This document shows positions 53,082 to 62,133 of a stretch of 64,000 nt of DNA, in pieces. Origin of the DNA: Euzebya pacifica (GTDB lineage: Bacteria > Actinomycetota > Nitriliruptoria > Euzebyales > Euzebyaceae). The position numbers and the translations under genes were made by a program. The stretch is taken from positions 186,001 through 250,000 of the forward strand of contig NZ_CP031165.1 of the NCBI RefSeq assembly GCF_003344865.1. Direction: 5' to 3'. Position 1 is the first letter of the stretch, and each line of letters opens with the position of its first letter. The notes under the pieces are model-generated. The model was not told where the DNA came from. It was given only the letters and a program-made list of their open reading frames with translations, and ran no database searches.

Positions 53082-54050
53082 GTGCCGGCCCCCGAGCTCC
53101 CGAGCATCAGCACGTTGATGAACTTCGACGAGGCGTCGCGCATCGTCGTGGACTTCCTCAAGGAGCACGTGCCGCTGGGCTACTGGGCGGTCACGCGCTT
53201 CGACGGGGAACGGCAGCTGTACCTCGAGGTGCGCGACGACGTCTACGGGGCCGGCCCCGGAGGGTCCCATCCATGGAGCGGCTCGTTCTGCGTGCGGATG
53301 GTGGCAGGAGAAGGGCCGCGGGTCGCCCCTGACGTGTCGGCCGTGTCGGCCTACGCCGACGTCCCCGTCGGCGACCAGCTCGACATCGGCGCGTACGTCG
53401 GCATCCCCATCACCTACGGCGACGGCACGCTGTTCGGGACCCTCTGCGGGCTGGACCCCCAGTCGCAGGCCGACGACTTCGCCGCGCACGAGCCGCTCCT
53501 GCAGCTGCTCACCAACCTCCTGTCGATGATCCTCGCCAGCGACCTGGACCGCACCGAGCAGGCGCGCCTCCGCGAACGGGCCGAGCTGGCCGCCGACACC
53601 GACGTGCTGACCGGGTTGCTCAACCGCCGTGGGTGGGAGCGGGCGCTGGAGGCAGAGGAGGGGCGCTACCGACGCTTCGGCGACCCGGCGGTGGTCCTGC
53701 TGGTCGACCTCGACGAGCTGAAGGAGATCAACGACACGATCGGCCATGCCGCCGGCGACGTCATCATCCAGAGCGCCGCGTTGGTGGTCAGTTCCTGCAT
53801 GCGTCCGTATGACTACGTTGCCCGGGTCGGCGGCGACGAGTTCGCGGTGCTGGCCACCGACACCACCGTGGCCGACGCCCAGGTCATCATCGCGCGCATC
53901 CGCGAGGCGTTCGACGCGGCCGACCTCGCGGCCTCGATCGGGTTCGCCCCGTTCTCGATCGAGACCGGGTTCGCCGGTGCCGTCGCGGCCGCCGATCGGG
54001 CGATGTACGAGGAGAAGCGCCGCCGCCGGGCCGGCAACCAGGGCGCCTGA
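53082..54050 (+). CDS. GAF-GGDEF diguanylate cyclase
   Basis: The 322-residue protein has an N-terminal GAF domain (VTRFDGERQLYLEVRDDV, then GIPITYGDGTLFGTLCGLDP) and a C-terminal GGDEF domain with ARVGGDEFAVLATD and inhibitory-site RPYD. Long stretches such as ADTDVLTGLLNRRGW and ALEAEEGRYRR are identical to the upstream gene, showing tandem duplication. GTG 53082 has AGGAG 11 bases upstream. The 149 bases between the two genes hold no gene. Confidence 0.88.
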   Translation: MPAPELPSISTLMNFDEASRIVVDFLKEHVPLGYWAVTRFDGERQLYLEVRDDVYGAGPGGSHPWSGSFCVRMVAGEGPRVAPDVSAVSAYADVPVGDQLDIGAYVGIPITYGDGTLFGTLCGLDPQSQADDFAAHEPLLQLLTNLLSMILASDLDRTEQARLRERAELAADTDVLTGLLNRRGWERALEAEEGRYRRFGDPAVVLLVDLDELKEINDTIGHAAGDVIIQSAALVVSSCMRPYDYVARVGGDEFAVLATDTTVADAQVIIARIREAFDAADLAASIGFAPFSIETGFAGAVAAADRAMYEEKRRRRAGNQGA

Positions 54051-54109
54051 ACCCGAACTGCCCACGGGACCGGCCGGGGAGCGAGCGCCGGCGGTACGCT
54101 GCCCCGACC

Positions 54110-56998
54110 ATGCCGATGTTCGTCGGGCGGGCACACGAGCTCGAGCTGGCGCAGGACGGGCTGCGCCACGCCGGCCGCGTCGTGCTGATCCACGGGCCGG
54201 GCGGCATCGGCAAGACGAGGCTGCTCCGCGAGGCGCTCGACGGCCTCGAGGGCGGCCTGACCCTGCACGGGCGGGCGAACCAGCTCGACGCCGAGCTGGC
54301 GTTCGCCCCGTTGATCGACGCGATCACCCACCACCTGGACGGCTGCACGCCGGCAGGACAGCTCGAGCTGCTGGAGGGACTCGACGACCTCGGTGAGTTG
54401 CTGCCCGGATACGGCCTCCCGGCCCCACCGGTCGACGCGCAGGCGGACCGGGACCGGATCCGACGGACCCGCCGCCTCGACGCCCTGCGACGGCTCGTCA
54501 GCCGGCTCGACGGCACCCCGGTCCGGCTGGTCATCGACGACGCGCACTGGGCCGACGACAGCACGCTCGGCGCGCTGGCCCACCTGTCGAGATCGCTCGG
54601 CGACGGTCCCCTGACGATCGCCCTCACCTTCCGGGATGCCGATGCCGGGCCCCTGCTGCGGACCACCCTGACGACGCTGCGACGAGCCGCGAGGGTCGTC
54701 GACCTCGGCCTGGGCCCGGTCGACGAGGACGCCGTCGCCGCGATCCTCTCCACCCATCTCGACGCCCCACCCGCGCCGTCCCTCACCCAGCTCGTACGGG
54801 ACCGCGCCGCCGGCAACACCCTGGCCGTCACCTCCCTCGCCCGGCACCTGCGCGACGAGGGGCTGGTCCGCCCCGGGGTCGACGGCCGGCTCGGCCTGGT
54901 CCCCGGGACCGAACCGGGCGTGCCGGCGGAGATCACCGACATGCTGGCCGCCCGCCGCGACCGCGTGTCCGACCCTGCCGGTGACGTCCTGGGCGCGCTC
55001 GGGGCTGCAGACGCGCCGACCACGCTCGACGTGCTCGCCGAGGTCACCGGCCACCCGCTGGAGGTGGTCGAGGACGCGGTGGACGAGCTCGTCGCCGCAG
55101 CCCTGGCGGAGGAGGACGGCCGCAACGGCACCGTCGCGGCGGCGCATCCCCTGATCGGCGAGGCCGCCTACGAGGCCCTGGGCGAACGTCGTCGTGCCCG
55201 GTTGCATGCCGCCTTCGTCGCGGTCCTCGAACGCGCCGGCGAGGTCACGGACGTGCCCACCGGCGGGAAGGAGCTCGGACGGCTGGCCCGCCACCATCGC
55301 CTCGCCGGCCGACGCACCGACCCCGGACGCGCGATCGACGTGCTCGGCGCCGCCGCAGTCGTCGCCCTCCGCCGGTACGCACCCCGAGAGGCGCTGCTGC
55401 ACGCCCAGGCCGCCGTCGACATCGCCCGCCGCTCGGCCGCGCGACCGCTGCCACCCCTCCTCGGCCAGCTCGGGGTGGTGTGGCGTCGCCTCAACGAGGA
55501 CGAGACCGCCGATGCGGTGATCCGCAGCGCCATCGACATGGTCGACGAGGACGAGCAGCCCGAGCTGGCCGTCGAGCTGCTCGCCCAGCGCGCGACGGTG
55601 CTGTACTACATGGCACGCCCGGAGGAGTCGATGGCGTGCCTGGAGCGGGCCACTGCCATCGATCCCGCGGGAGCAGTTGAGGCCGGGGTTCCGTGGCGCA
55701 AGGCCCACCTCGCCTTCAGCTTCGGCATCAGCGATGCCCTCCAGGCGGTGGCAGCGGAGGTCCTCGACGGGACCGATCCGCTCGTGACGGACCTGATCCG
55801 GGCGATGGCAGCCCAGGACCGCGGCGACTTCGACACGGCCGTCGAGCTGGCGACGCCCCTTGCCGACAGCGGCGAGGACACGCTGCTGCAGGGGATGTTG
55901 TTGCTGCCGCTGCGCGCGTCGATGGTGCTGATCCAGGTCTCGGCGTTCCGCGGTTCGTCGGACACGATCAGGGCTCGTATCGCGAGCGTGGATGCCTACG
56001 CCGAGGCAGTGCAGACACCGGCGGTGCGGTGGCGAGTCGTGCTCTCGCAGCTGCTGCTCGCCCACCTCACCGGGCACGACGAGACGGTCGAGGAGCACCT
56101 TCGCGTCCTCGGCTCCTACGGTCGAGCCCGTGCCGAGACCATGCGTGGGTACCGGGCGATCACCGCGCTGCCGCTCGCGTGGAGGGGGGACAGCGCTGCC
56201 CTGGTGTCGCGTTCCGATGACCCGAGCCTGCCGCCGGCAGATGCGGACACGTGCCTCAACGACCTGAAGGCCATCGCCGCAGCGCGTCGCGGCGAGGACG
56301 ACCCGTCGGTCGACCTGCGCATGGCGGCACACGGGCACTCGGTCATGCCACCCCTCAACCGAGCCGCCCGCGCGCTGCTCGCCGTCCACAGGGGTGACAC
56401 GGGACGAGCCACCGAGGAGATCGCCCGGCTGCGCGCCATGGGTGGGCCCGACACGGTCCCCGGCGTCCTGGCGGACCTCGCGACCATCCACCTCGACGCC
56501 GTGCACCCCGACGTCGACCCGGCGGCGCTCGCCGCCAGGGGCGCCGACGCCGCGGACCGGGTGGCAGCCCTCGACCTGAAGCGGCTCGAGGCATGGGTCG
56601 CCCGCGCCGTGGCGCAGCTACTGGTCGACCGGGACGCGTCGGCCGCCGTTCCGCTCGCCCACCGGGCCGTCGACATCGCCACCGACCTCGGTGATCGGCT
56701 CGACGTCGACGCCGCCCAGGCGGTGCTGCGCGCGGCGGGTGTGCGGCGGTCGCATCACCGTCGCTCCGCCGGTCCGTTGACGGCCCGCCAGCAGGAGATC
56801 GCCCAGCTCGTCGCCGAGGGGCTGACCAACGCCGACATCGCCGAGCGGCTGTTCGTCAGCGTGCGCACCGTGACCACCCACCTCGACCACGTCTACCAGC
56901 GGCTGGGGATCTCCTCGCGCCACGCCCTGGCAGTCCGCGTGCGCGACCACGACCTCGAGGTCGACCGGATCGGCACGACCGCCGACGAGGTTACGTAG
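54110..56998 (+). CDS. Large LuxR-family ATPase regulator (LAL)
   Basis: The 962-residue protein begins with an AAA-type ATPase (FVGRAHELELAQDGL; Walker A IHGPGGIGKTRLLREA; Walker B VRLVIDDAHWADDSTL), has a long helical TPR-like middle and ends with a LuxR helix-turn-helix (LTARQQEIAQLVAEGLTNAD, IAERLFVSVRTVTTHLDHVY). LAL proteins activate secondary-metabolite or sugar-use genes. It lies just before the phosphotransferase-like/methyltransferase pair, and its last codons overlap a TTACGTAG box. Start ATG 54110 or 54116. Confidence 0.88.
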   Translation: MPMFVGRAHELELAQDGLRHAGRVVLIHGPGGIGKTRLLREALDGLEGGLTLHGRANQLDAELAFAPLIDAITHHLDGCTPAGQLELLEGLDDLGELLPGYGLPAPPVDAQADRDRIRRTRRLDALRRLVSRLDGTPVRLVIDDAHWADDSTLGALAHLSRSLGDGPLTIALTFRDADAGPLLRTTLTTLRRAARVVDLGLGPVDEDAVAAILSTHLDAPPAPSLTQLVRDRAAGNTLAVTSLARHLRDEGLVRPGVDGRLGLVPGTEPGVPAEITDMLAARRDRVSDPAGDVLGALGAADAPTTLDVLAEVTGHPLEVVEDAVDELVAAALAEEDGRNGTVAAAHPLIGEAAYEALGERRRARLHAAFVAVLERAGEVTDVPTGGKELGRLARHHRLAGRRTDPGRAIDVLGAAAVVALRRYAPREALLHAQAAVDIARRSAARPLPPLLGQLGVVWRRLNEDETADAVIRSAIDMVDEDEQPELAVELLAQRATVLYYMARPEESMACLERATAIDPAGAVEAGVPWRKAHLAFSFGISDALQAVAAEVLDGTDPLVTDLIRAMAAQDRGDFDTAVELATPLADSGEDTLLQGMLLLPLRASMVLIQVSAFRGSSDTIRARIASVDAYAEAVQTPAVRWRVVLSQLLLAHLTGHDETVEEHLRVLGSYGRARAETMRGYRAITALPLAWRGDSAALVSRSDDPSLPPADADTCLNDLKAIAAARRGEDDPSVDLRMAAHGHSVMPPLNRAARALLAVHRGDTGRATEEIARLRAMGGPDTVPGVLADLATIHLDAVHPDVDPAALAARGADAADRVAALDLKRLEAWVARAVAQLLVDRDASAAVPLAHRAVDIATDLGDRLDVDAAQAVLRAAGVRRSHHRRSAGPLTARQQEIAQLVAEGLTNADIAERLFVSVRTVTTHLDHVYQRLGISSRHALAVRVRDHDLEVDRIGTTADEVT
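56991..56998 (+). promoter_or_regulatory. TTACGTAG box before phosphotransferase-like gene
   Basis: TTACGTAG ends exactly 43 bases before ATG 57042 and includes the LuxR gene stop codon. The same 8-mer ends exactly 43 bases before ATG 60481. It may be a -10 type element or part of an operator; GCGTACGC follows at 57003. Confidence 0.5.
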
Positions 56999-57041
56999 GA
57001 CTGCGTACGCGCCGATGACCTCCCCTCCGCACGATCGAGAC

Positions 57042-59447
57042 ATGGCTGACGTCATCGACCTGACCGATCACACTCCCGCCCCCGGGGACCGCGACCTGCT
57101 CGGCGGCAAGGCGCTGCACCTGGCCGAGCTCCATGCCGCCGAGCTGCCCGTCCCCCGCGCCGTCACCGTGCCCGCCGACCATCCCGAACCCGACGCCGCT
57201 GCCGCACAGGCCCATGCGACGCTGGACGCCGCCCGGTACGCGGTGCGATCCTCCTCACCCGCCGAGGACGGGGGTGCCACCTCCGGGGCCGGCCGGTACG
57301 AGAGCCTGCTGCGGATCGCCCCCGACGCCCTAGGGAGGGCCATCGCCACGGTCCGCGACGCCGAGGGCGACGGCCCGATCCCGGTGATCGTCATGCCCTT
57401 CGTCGAGCTCGCCGCCGGGGGCGTGGCGTTCTCCACCGACCCGCTGCACGGCGGACCGGACCGCGTTATCCACGCCGTCATCGGCCATCACGCCGCGGTC
57501 ACCGACGGGCTCGACCCGGGCGTCGCCCACCGCGTGGGTCCCGACGGTGGGGTCACCGTGGACGGCGACCGGGTGCTGACCGACGGCCAGGCGGAACGCA
57601 TCGCGTCGCTGACCGACCAGTGCGCCGCGCTGCTCGGCACCGGGGTCGACGTGGAGTTCGGCGTGCGCGACGGGGGTGGTGACGTCGTGGTGCTGCAGGC
57701 CCGCCCCCTCACCTCGTTCCCGGTGTGGGCGGCCCCACCCGGCGTGTGGGTCCACGACGGGGCGTACTCCTCCAGCCCGGTCCCCCCGCTGCTGGCGCCG
57801 AGGCTGCACGCGCTGCGGACCCGGGTGTTCGGCGAGGGCCTGGCTGAAGCCGGGGCGCTGATGACGCGGTTGGAGCACCGGTGCATCGGGGGGCACGCCT
57901 ACAGCCAGATGTCCTTCGCGGGCGCCCCGGAGGATGCTCGCGGCGGCCCGCCCCCCGCGATCGTGATGGGCATCCTCGCGCGCGTGCACCCCGAGCTGCG
58001 CCGCCGTGCCCGGGCCGCCCACGCGTTCCTCCGTGACGACGCGGTCACCCGTCACGAACGCGAGCTCGTGGCGTACGACTGGGAGGAGGCAGCGGCCGAG
58101 CTGGCCGACCTCGCGAGCCCCAGCCGGCTGGCCGCCGACGCCGCGGCCAGCCTCACGCGGATCGTCGCGCTGCTCGACGAGCTCTTCGAGCTGCACTACC
58201 GGTGGGTCCTCCGGGTCAGCACGCAGCGGGTCGGCGCGGCCGGCCGGGCGCTGGAGCGCTCCGGGATGAGCAGGACCCGATCCCAGCGCATCGTCTCCGG
58301 CCCGTTGCGGGCCGGCACCGACACCGGGCGCCAGGCCCGCCTGATGCGCGACCTCGCACGGACCATGGCGACCGACCCCGCTGCTGTCGACGCGGTACGG
58401 ACCGTCGGTGCGGGCCCGGACGTCGACACCCGCGCCGCCGAGGTCCTCGCCCACCTTGCCGACCGTCCGGGCGAGCTCGGCCGGGCGGTCACCCAGCTGC
58501 TGCAGGCTGCCCGGGTGCAGTCGATGGGCATCGACGTGGACGCGCGCACCCTGGGGGAACGGCCCGCCGCGCTGGTGGAGGTGCTCGTCGGCCTCCTCGA
58601 CGGCGGTGACGATCCGCAGGAATCCGAAGCTGACCGGCAGGGTGCGGCCGACAGGCTGCTCGCCGATGCCCCCGCGTGGACCCACGACGGCATCCGTGCC
58701 GCGTGGGAACAGCACCACCAACGAGATCGTCAGGGGATGGCCCTCTGTGCGGCCATCGGGGCCATGCGGATGGCGGCCCTGCACGTCGGCGAATCGCTCG
58801 TGTCGTCCGGTCAGCTGGAGACGTCCGAGCAGGCGCTGTGCCTGACCACTGAGGAGCTCGTCGCGGCCGTTGTGCCCGCAGGCGGCACCCCAACGATCCC
58901 GGAAGCGGTCGCCGAGGCCGCCCGTGAACGGGACGCGACCCTGCGGCGCCTCACCCGGTTGACCCCGCCCGCGGTCATCGGCGCGACGACACCTCCCGAG
59001 GGCGGTCCTCCCGACCTGCGGTTCGCCCCGCGTGCGCTGCGGGTGGTCAACGAACGGATCGCCTGGACCGTCGAGGCGATGTTCGGGGGCAGGACCCCAC
59101 CCGCGGACCGGACGCCCGAAGGCCACGTGCATCACGGCGTGCCGGCCTCGGTCGGCGTCGTCGAGGGCACGGCTCGCATCGTCGCCGATCACCGGGACGT
59201 GGTGGTCCTGGAGGACGGCGAGATCCTCGTCTGTCCCTACACCAGACCGGTGTGGACCGCCGTCCTCCAACGGTGCGGTGGCGTGGTCACCACCCACGGC
59301 GGACCCCTCTCCCATGCGGCGATCGTCGCCCGCGAGCTGGGCATCCCCGCCGTCTGTGGCGTCGGCGATGCCCTGACCGCGATCCACGATGGCGACCGGC
59401 TGCGCGTCGACGGTGAAGCCGGCACCGTCACCGTCCTCGATGGCTGA
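57042..59447 (+). CDS. PEP-synthase-like phosphotransferase (rifampicin phosphotransferase architecture)
   Basis: The 801-residue protein has an N-terminal ATP-grasp domain (LLGGKALHLAEL; YAVRSSSPAEDGG; GGVAFSTDPLHGG; VVVLQARPLT), a helical middle domain of about 450 residues and a C-terminal swivelling domain with catalytic His in THGGPLSHAAIVARELGIP (about 755). Order and size match rifampicin phosphotransferase and phenol-phosphorylating relatives, not PEP synthase, because the pyruvate/PEP barrel is absent. It probably phosphorylates a hydroxyl of an aromatic or polyketide, releasing AMP and phosphate. The acceptor is unknown. ATG 57042 is preferred by the matching TTACGTAG spacing; ATG 57015 is possible. 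Confidence 0.83.
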   Translation: MADVIDLTDHTPAPGDRDLLGGKALHLAELHAAELPVPRAVTVPADHPEPDAAAAQAHATLDAARYAVRSSSPAEDGGATSGAGRYESLLRIAPDALGRAIATVRDAEGDGPIPVIVMPFVELAAGGVAFSTDPLHGGPDRVIHAVIGHHAAVTDGLDPGVAHRVGPDGGVTVDGDRVLTDGQAERIASLTDQCAALLGTGVDVEFGVRDGGGDVVVLQARPLTSFPVWAAPPGVWVHDGAYSSSPVPPLLAPRLHALRTRVFGEGLAEAGALMTRLEHRCIGGHAYSQMSFAGAPEDARGGPPPAIVMGILARVHPELRRRARAAHAFLRDDAVTRHERELVAYDWEEAAAELADLASPSRLAADAAASLTRIVALLDELFELHYRWVLRVSTQRVGAAGRALERSGMSRTRSQRIVSGPLRAGTDTGRQARLMRDLARTMATDPAAVDAVRTVGAGPDVDTRAAEVLAHLADRPGELGRAVTQLLQAARVQSMGIDVDARTLGERPAALVEVLVGLLDGGDDPQESEADRQGAADRLLADAPAWTHDGIRAAWEQHHQRDRQGMALCAAIGAMRMAALHVGESLVSSGQLETSEQALCLTTEELVAAVVPAGGTPTIPEAVAEAARERDATLRRLTRLTPPAVIGATTPPEGGPPDLRFAPRALRVVNERIAWTVEAMFGGRTPPADRTPEGHVHHGVPASVGVVEGTARIVADHRDVVVLEDGEILVCPYTRPVWTAVLQRCGGVVTTHGGPLSHAAIVARELGIPAVCGVGDALTAIHDGDRLRVDGEAGTVTVLDG

Positions 59448-60414
59448 GCACGCCGTCCCGCTCGCCGAGCCCACCATCCCCGAGGGCACGGCCATGCTGG
59501 CCCTGCAACGGCTCAACGACGCTGCCGGCCTGGTCGCCGCAGCGGACCTGGCGCTGGAACGCGGTCTGCTCGGGCTGCTGGCCCCGGGCCCGATGGACGT
59601 GGGTGCCCTGGCGGTGGCAGCGGGCCTCGACCCCAAGCCGTGCGAGGTGCTGGTCCGCCAGCTGCAGCTCGCCGGCGCCGTGGCCCGCACCCCCGACGGT
59701 CGCGTGGCCGCACGGGTCGACGAACCGGGACTGCGCTACACCCTGCGCCGCTGGCGCACGTTGCCTCGCGTGGTCGACGGTGGACCGCCCGAACCGACCG
59801 CCCACCTGTACCCGACGCTGACGCCCGTCCTCGCGGACTGGATGCTGCCGTCGCACCGGGTCGTGGCACGCACCGTGGGACGCGCCGGGATGCATCTCCT
59901 CGACCTCGGTGGCGGCATGTCGCCCGTCGGACAGCTGGTCGTCGAGGCACATCCCGACGCCCGCGTCACGGTGGTCGACCGCCCGGAGGTCCTGCGCGTC
60001 CTTGCCGACCGCCTCGATTCCCGTGCGGACCGGTTCTCACTCCTGGCTGGCGACCTGCTCGTCGATCCCCTGCCGGCCGACGCCGATGTGGTGCTGCTCA
60101 GCGGGGTGCTGCACCTGTTCGACGACGACGACGTGCTGCGGATCCTCCGCCGGGCGGTCCGGGCAACCGTCGACGGTGGCACCGTGGCGGTGGCCGAGCC
60201 GCTGCTCCGGGAGGACGGCGAGATCGACGAGACGATCACCGCCTACGAGATCGGCCTGCACCTGCGCCATCCGCAGGGCGGGATCTGGCCGTACTCACGG
60301 CTGGCCGGCTGGTTCGCCCGGGCCGGCCTGAGCGACATCCACCGCCTCGCCCTGCCAGGTGCGGGGTCCCTCGTCCTGGGGACCGTGGGCCGACCGGCGA
60401 CGGACCGTACGTAG
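59440..60414 (+). CDS. O-methyltransferase (plant COMT/hydroxyneurosporene type)
   Basis: The 324-residue protein has an N-terminal winged-helix dimerisation region (ALERGLLGLLAPGPMDVGAL) and a SAM domain with HLLDLGGGMSPVGQLVVEAH, VTVVDRPEVL and DVVLLSGVLHLFDDDDVLRI. It belongs to the Methyltransf_2-type group, which methylates hydroxyls of phenols and polyketides. Its ATG overlaps the end of the phosphotransferase-like gene by eight bases, so the two are translationally coupled and probably act on the same metabolite. Confidence 0.83.
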   Translation: MAEHAVPLAEPTIPEGTAMLALQRLNDAAGLVAAADLALERGLLGLLAPGPMDVGALAVAAGLDPKPCEVLVRQLQLAGAVARTPDGRVAARVDEPGLRYTLRRWRTLPRVVDGGPPEPTAHLYPTLTPVLADWMLPSHRVVARTVGRAGMHLLDLGGGMSPVGQLVVEAHPDARVTVVDRPEVLRVLADRLDSRADRFSLLAGDLLVDPLPADADVVLLSGVLHLFDDDDVLRILRRAVRATVDGGTVAVAEPLLREDGEIDETITAYEIGLHLRHPQGGIWPYSRLAGWFARAGLSDIHRLALPGAGSLVLGTVGRPATDRT

Positions 60415-60437
60415 CCGCGTCGCCCCGGATTACGTAG
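60408..60437 (+). promoter_or_regulatory. Two TACGTAG boxes before cupredoxin lipoprotein gene
   Basis: TACGTAG at 60408-60414 (including the methyltransferase stop codon) and TTACGTAG at 60430-60437 are 23 bases apart between their TACGTAG cores. The second ends 43 bases before ATG 60481, as before the phosphotransferase-like gene. Confidence 0.5.
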
Positions 60438-60480
60438 TGGTGCGGATGGCCGCCGTCGGGACGAGGACGACGGTGGCGAC

Positions 60481-61146
60481 ATGGCACTCACCACCCGACA
60501 CCCGTTCCCCACGACCGCTGCTGCCGTCCTCGCCCTGCTGCTGCTCCTCGCCGGATGCGGCAGCGACGACGCGGCATCCGACACCGCCGACGCGGCATCC
60601 GACACCGCCGACGCGGCATCCGACACCGCCGACCCCACCGAGGAGGTGGCACCCACGGCCGCCGAGGCGGCGGCACCCACGGCCACCGAGGAGGCGGCGG
60701 CCGAGGCCGGCGACACCCTCGAGCTGACCGCCGTGGACTACGCCTACGACGGCGTGCCCGGCGAGGTCAGCGCCGGCACCCAGCTCGCGCTCGTCGGCGC
60801 ACCCGACGCCGAACCGCACGAGGCCGTCGTCTTCCGCCTGGCCGAGGACGAGACCCGTTCGGCCCAGGAGATCCTGGCCGAGGGCGGCCCCGACGCCCCA
60901 CCGCCGGGTGAGTTCGCCGGCGTCCTCATCGCCCCACCCGGCGGTGCGCCCGGCTTCGCCCCGGAGGGCCCGGTCGTGCTCGACCAGCCCGGCCGCTACC
61001 TGCTCGTCTGCTTCATCCCCGTCGGCACCACACCGGACGCCTTCGCCGCACTTGCCGAGGGCGGTGGCACCGCTGCCGACCTGCCCGCCACCGGGCCCCC
61101 GCACTTCACCCAGGGCATGGCCGCCGAGCTGACCGTCGCCGCCTGA
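60481..61146 (+). CDS. Cupredoxin-type lipoprotein
   Basis: The 221-residue protein has a lipobox (LLLLLAGC), three tandem copies of a 7-residue unit (DTADAAS-type, encoded by a 21-bp repeat near 60577-60639), an Ala/Glu linker and a beta-sandwich with the type-1 copper ligands His (EPHEAVVF), Cys (YLLVCFIPVG), His and Met (PPHFTQGMAAE). I infer an extracytoplasmic copper electron carrier or copper-binding lipoprotein. A second cupredoxin-domain gene follows 31 bases downstream. Confidence 0.78.
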   Translation: MALTTRHPFPTTAAAVLALLLLLAGCGSDDAASDTADAASDTADAASDTADPTEEVAPTAAEAAAPTATEEAAAEAGDTLELTAVDYAYDGVPGEVSAGTQLALVGAPDAEPHEAVVFRLAEDETRSAQEILAEGGPDAPPPGEFAGVLIAPPGGAPGFAPEGPVVLDQPGRYLLVCFIPVGTTPDAFAALAEGGGTAADLPATGPPHFTQGMAAELTVAA

Positions 61147-61177
61147 CCCGCCACCACCCCCACTGAGAGGACCTGCC

Positions 61178-61945
61178 ATGACTGCTGACCTGACCGCCCC
61201 GACCACCGACCGAACGAACCTCGACCCACCCGGGGGCAGCACCCCCGACGGTAGCTGGGACCGCACCCTCGCGATCCTGGCCGCGGTCGTGGCGGTCGCC
61301 GACCTCGCCATCCAGCCCCTCGCCGGGCTGATCCCCCCGTTGCTCGCCTTCGGCGTGCTCGGCCTCGCCGGTGTGGCCGTCCTGCCACGACGCCCGAAGG
61401 TCGGCCGCATCGGCCTGCTGGTCGTCAGCCTGCTGGGGACCGCTGGTGGTGCCCCGTTCGCGCTGGCCGGCCTGGCCCACCCCGAGTCGCCCATCGACTT
61501 CGTGCACGGCGTCACCTCGCTGCCGTTGCGAGTCGTCGTCATGGTCGCCGCCGTGGCCGCCCTGCGCGGTGCCTCGACCGGCGCCCGACGGACCAGGGTC
61601 GTGGCGCTCGGCAGCCTCGCCGGCCTGGTCGTCGTCGCCGTCGTGTCGTCGTTCGTGGTCGGGTCGTCGGTCGCTGCCGACCCGGGCGATGTGGTCCTGC
61701 GGACGGAGGGTGCCGTCTTCGTCGACGGCGACCAGCTGGCCGTCGCGACGGGAGAGCGCCTCGTCGTCGACAACGCCGATCCGTTCCGCCACACGTTCAC
61801 GATCGAGGACGCCGGAGTGGACGTCGAGATCCCGGCCGGGCGCACGGTCGAGGTCCCGCTCGACCTGCAGCCCGGCACCTACGACTACATCTGCGCCGTG
61901 CCCGGCCACGAAGCCATGACCGGCACGCTCGAGGTCGGGGCCTGA
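61178..61945 (+). CDS. Membrane protein with C-terminal cupredoxin domain
   Basis: The 255-residue protein has four predicted membrane helices in residues ~28-170 and a C-terminal plastocyanin-like domain with copper ligands His (PFRHTFTIED), Cys (YDYICAVPGHEAM), His and Met. The copper domain probably faces outside. GAGAGGACCTGCC precedes the ATG. It shares a transcript with the upstream cupredoxin lipoprotein and is followed by a strong hairpin. No oxidase is nearby. Confidence 0.8.
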   Translation: MTADLTAPTTDRTNLDPPGGSTPDGSWDRTLAILAAVVAVADLAIQPLAGLIPPLLAFGVLGLAGVAVLPRRPKVGRIGLLVVSLLGTAGGAPFALAGLAHPESPIDFVHGVTSLPLRVVVMVAAVAALRGASTGARRTRVVALGSLAGLVVVAVVSSFVVGSSVAADPGDVVLRTEGAVFVDGDQLAVATGERLVVDNADPFRHTFTIEDAGVDVEIPAGRTVEVPLDLQPGTYDYICAVPGHEAMTGTLEVGA

Positions 61946-61970
61946 CCCGACCGAACCAGCCAGTGAGGGG

Positions 61971-62005
61971 GATCGCGGCGGTGTCCGATGGACGCCGCCG
62001 CGATC
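61971..62005 (+). terminator. Strong hairpin terminator
   Basis: GATCGCGGCGGTGTCC pairs with GGACGCCGCCGCGATC over 16 positions (15 Watson-Crick, one G-U) around a 3-nt loop, 25 bases after the cupredoxin membrane protein stop. No T tract follows. Confidence 0.75.
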
Positions 62006-62017
62006 GTGCGTGGACCT

Positions 62018-62043
62018 GAATGACCGTCACTTCCGTGTCATTC
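62018..62043. promoter_or_regulatory. Inverted repeat upstream of LVIVD-repeat gene
   Basis: GAATGAC / GTCATTC are perfect 7-bp arms separated by 12 bases, ending 90 bases before ATG 62134. It is AT-richer than its surroundings and may be an operator; no regulator is adjacent. Confidence 0.35.
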
Positions 62044-62133
62044 GTGGGGGCGAAAAGCAGGAATGTGGCAGTCGATCGCGAACCCCCGGCAGGAGCCCCG
62101 ACACCGAGGTCGGACCCCGCACGAGGAGCCGTC

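Noticed and set aside
57042-59447. Calling the enzyme a rifampicin-resistance gene
   Set aside because: Architecture matches, but the middle acceptor domain cannot be shown to bind rifamycins by eye; many relatives have other substrates.
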